The notes under the pieces: generated by a model
Seen by the model: only the letters and a program-made list of their open reading frames with translations
Databases searched by the model: none
Told to the model about the DNA's origin: nothing
Program-made: the position numbers and the translations under genes
NCBI GenBank assembly: GCA_026125625.1
Contig: JAHCKU010000267.1
Span: forward strand, 1 to 5,124
DNA: 5,124 nt
Source of the DNA: Burkholderiales bacterium
GTDB taxonomy: Bacteria > Pseudomonadota > Gammaproteobacteria > Burkholderiales > SHXO01
Direction of reading: 5' to 3'
In this document: one piece after another, positions 4,203-5,124 of the stretch
How positions within the stretch are numbered: position 1 is the first letter of the stretch
Layout: the number at the start of each line of letters is the position of its first letter

Positions 4203-5124
4203 ACCAGCTGCTTCCACTTCCTTACCGGCTTGATCAACGGCGCCTCGACGGCCTGCGACTCGGCCACGCAGAACCGGTCGAGCTGCTGATCGCCATCTCC
4301 GAACAGCGTTTCGATCGCCGCCAGCCGCTTCACGTAGTGGCCCACGGACAGCTCGTCGGTCATACCCATGCCGCCGTGCAGCTGTATCGCCTGCTGGCCG
4401 ATGAAGCGGCCGGCGCGACCGATGAATTCCTTGGCTGCAGACACGCTGCGCCGCCGCTCCCCGATGTCCGGCGAATCGACCTTGACCGCCGCCAGCATCG
4501 CCATCGAGCGTGACTGCTCGTACTGGATCAGCATGTCCACCAGGCGATGCTGCAACACCTGGAACTTGCCGATCGGCACACCGAACTGCTGCCGGGTCTT
4601 CAGATATTCCAGCGTGGCATCCTTGAGCGCACCCATGCAGCCGACCGCCTCCGCACACACGGCGGCGATGGCGCGATCGGGGACCGCTTCCAGCAGGGCA
4701 TGGCCATGGTCGAGCACGCCGATGCTCGACTCCGGGCTGATGGTCACGTTGTCGAAGGTCACCTCGGCCGCGCGCATGCCATCGTAGGTCGGATACTCGC
4801 GCCCCATCACCCCCTGCTCCGCGGGATTGACGAAGAACAGCGAGATGCCCTCGACGCTGTCCGCATCACCGCTGGTGCGGGCGGAGACGATCAGCAGATC
4901 GGCCAGGCCGGCGTGCATCAACACCGATTTGGCGCCGTTGAGCACCCACATGCCGCCTTCCTGGCGCGCAGTGGTCGCCACCCGGTTCAGCTCATGGCGC
5001 GTCCCCGGCTCGCCATGGCCGAAGGCGAACTTCATGGAGCCATCGGCGATGCGCGGCAGCAGGATGCTGCGCTGCGCGTGGCTGCCACCCAGCGTGATGG
5101 CACCGCCAGCCAGAACCACGGTCG
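4199..5124 (-). CDS. Acyl-CoA dehydrogenase, PimD-like (pimeloyl-CoA dehydrogenase small subunit type), 5'-truncated
   Basis: C-terminal part (about 307 residues) of an FAD-dependent acyl-CoA dehydrogenase; the family is usually 370-400 long, so roughly 70-90 N-terminal residues lie beyond the right edge. The apparent start at 5119 is an internal GTG (Val). Counted from that codon, the middle beta domain shows FAFGHGEPGTRHEL (31-44) and MWVLNGAKSVLMHAG (57-71), and the C-terminal helical domain shows YLKTRQQFGVPIGKFQVLQHRL (172-193) and QLHGGMGMTDE (246-256), which are standard FAD and dimer contacts. The wording of the middle domain and the TLFGDGDQQLDRF end resemble PimD-type small subunits from dicarboxylic acid degradation. 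No Glu occupies either classical catalytic-base position: Phe273/Gly274 stand at the MCAD position and Ala150 or Asp148 at the isovaleryl-CoA dehydrogenase position. A partner large subunit is therefore expected, probably just upstream. The substrate is unknown. Confidence 0.88.
   Translation of the reverse strand, partial: TVVLAGGAITLGGSHAQRSILLPRIADGSMKFAFGHGEPGTRHELNRVATTARQEGGMWVLNGAKSVLMHAGLADLLIVSARTSGDADSVEGISLFFVNPAEQGVMGREYPTYDGMRAAEVTFDNVTISPESSIGVLDHGHALLEAVPDRAIAAVCAEAVGCMGALKDATLEYLKTRQQFGVPIGKFQVLQHRLVDMLIQYEQSRSMAMLAAVKVDSPDIGERRRSVSAAKEFIGRAGRFIGQQAIQLHGGMGMTDELSVGHYVKRLAAIETLFGDGDQQLDRFCVAESQAVEAPLIKPVRKWKQLV

Noticed and set aside
4203..4658. N-terminal extension of the ankyrin frame inside the acyl-CoA dehydrogenase
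   Set aside because: The translation is Arg/Gly/Ala-rich shadow sequence, while a lipoprotein signal begins exactly at GTG 4202 with a proper Shine-Dalgarno site.

Overview
The window looks like chromosomal DNA of a GC-rich Gram-negative bacterium, most likely a proteobacterium (Burkholderiales or a similar group; this is inference). The reasons are a Tat-exported YcbK/MepK-type peptidoglycan hydrolase, a YdcH-like small protein, a periplasmic LprI-like protein, a lipoprotein signal, and strong GC bias that opens many spurious antisense frames. I see no mobile element, CRISPR array, tRNA or rRNA. Both outermost genes are cut by the window edges.

Layout. On the + strand, bases 1-549 hold the 3' part of a Tat-dependent M15-type (DUF882) peptidoglycan peptidase. 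A convergent gap with three GC-rich stem-loops (about 562-658) follows. Everything after it is on the - strand. In transcription order from the right edge these are: a PimD-type acyl-CoA dehydrogenase subunit (5124-4199, 5' end missing); a small ankyrin-repeat lipoprotein that starts on its stop codon (4202-3645); a 3-hydroxyacyl-CoA dehydrogenase (3556-2687); a MaoC-type hydratase (2669-2214); a divergent ComB/2-phosphosulfolactate phosphatase homologue (2211-1468); a secreted LprI/DUF1311 protein (1421-1077); and a YdcH-like DUF465 protein (924-670) with its own likely promoter and a strong Shine-Dalgarno sequence.

How the genes fit together. The acyl-CoA dehydrogenase, MaoC hydratase and hydroxyacyl-CoA dehydrogenase provide three beta-oxidation-type reactions on an unidentified acyl-CoA. 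No thiolase or acyl-CoA ligase lies in the window. Tight spacing (a 4-nt GTGA overlap, then gaps of 88, 17, 2 and 46 nt) suggests one operon from the dehydrogenase through LprI, with a promoter beyond the right edge.

The less routine points are: a dehydrogenase without a Glu at either classical catalytic-base position, which implies a heteromeric partner; an ankyrin lipoprotein translationally coupled to it; a ComB homologue that has lost several family-typical residues; and an apparent stereochemical mismatch between the hydratase and dehydrogenase families. None of these proves a new system. The ComB/ankyrin/acyl-CoA arrangement is the best candidate for undescribed biology here.
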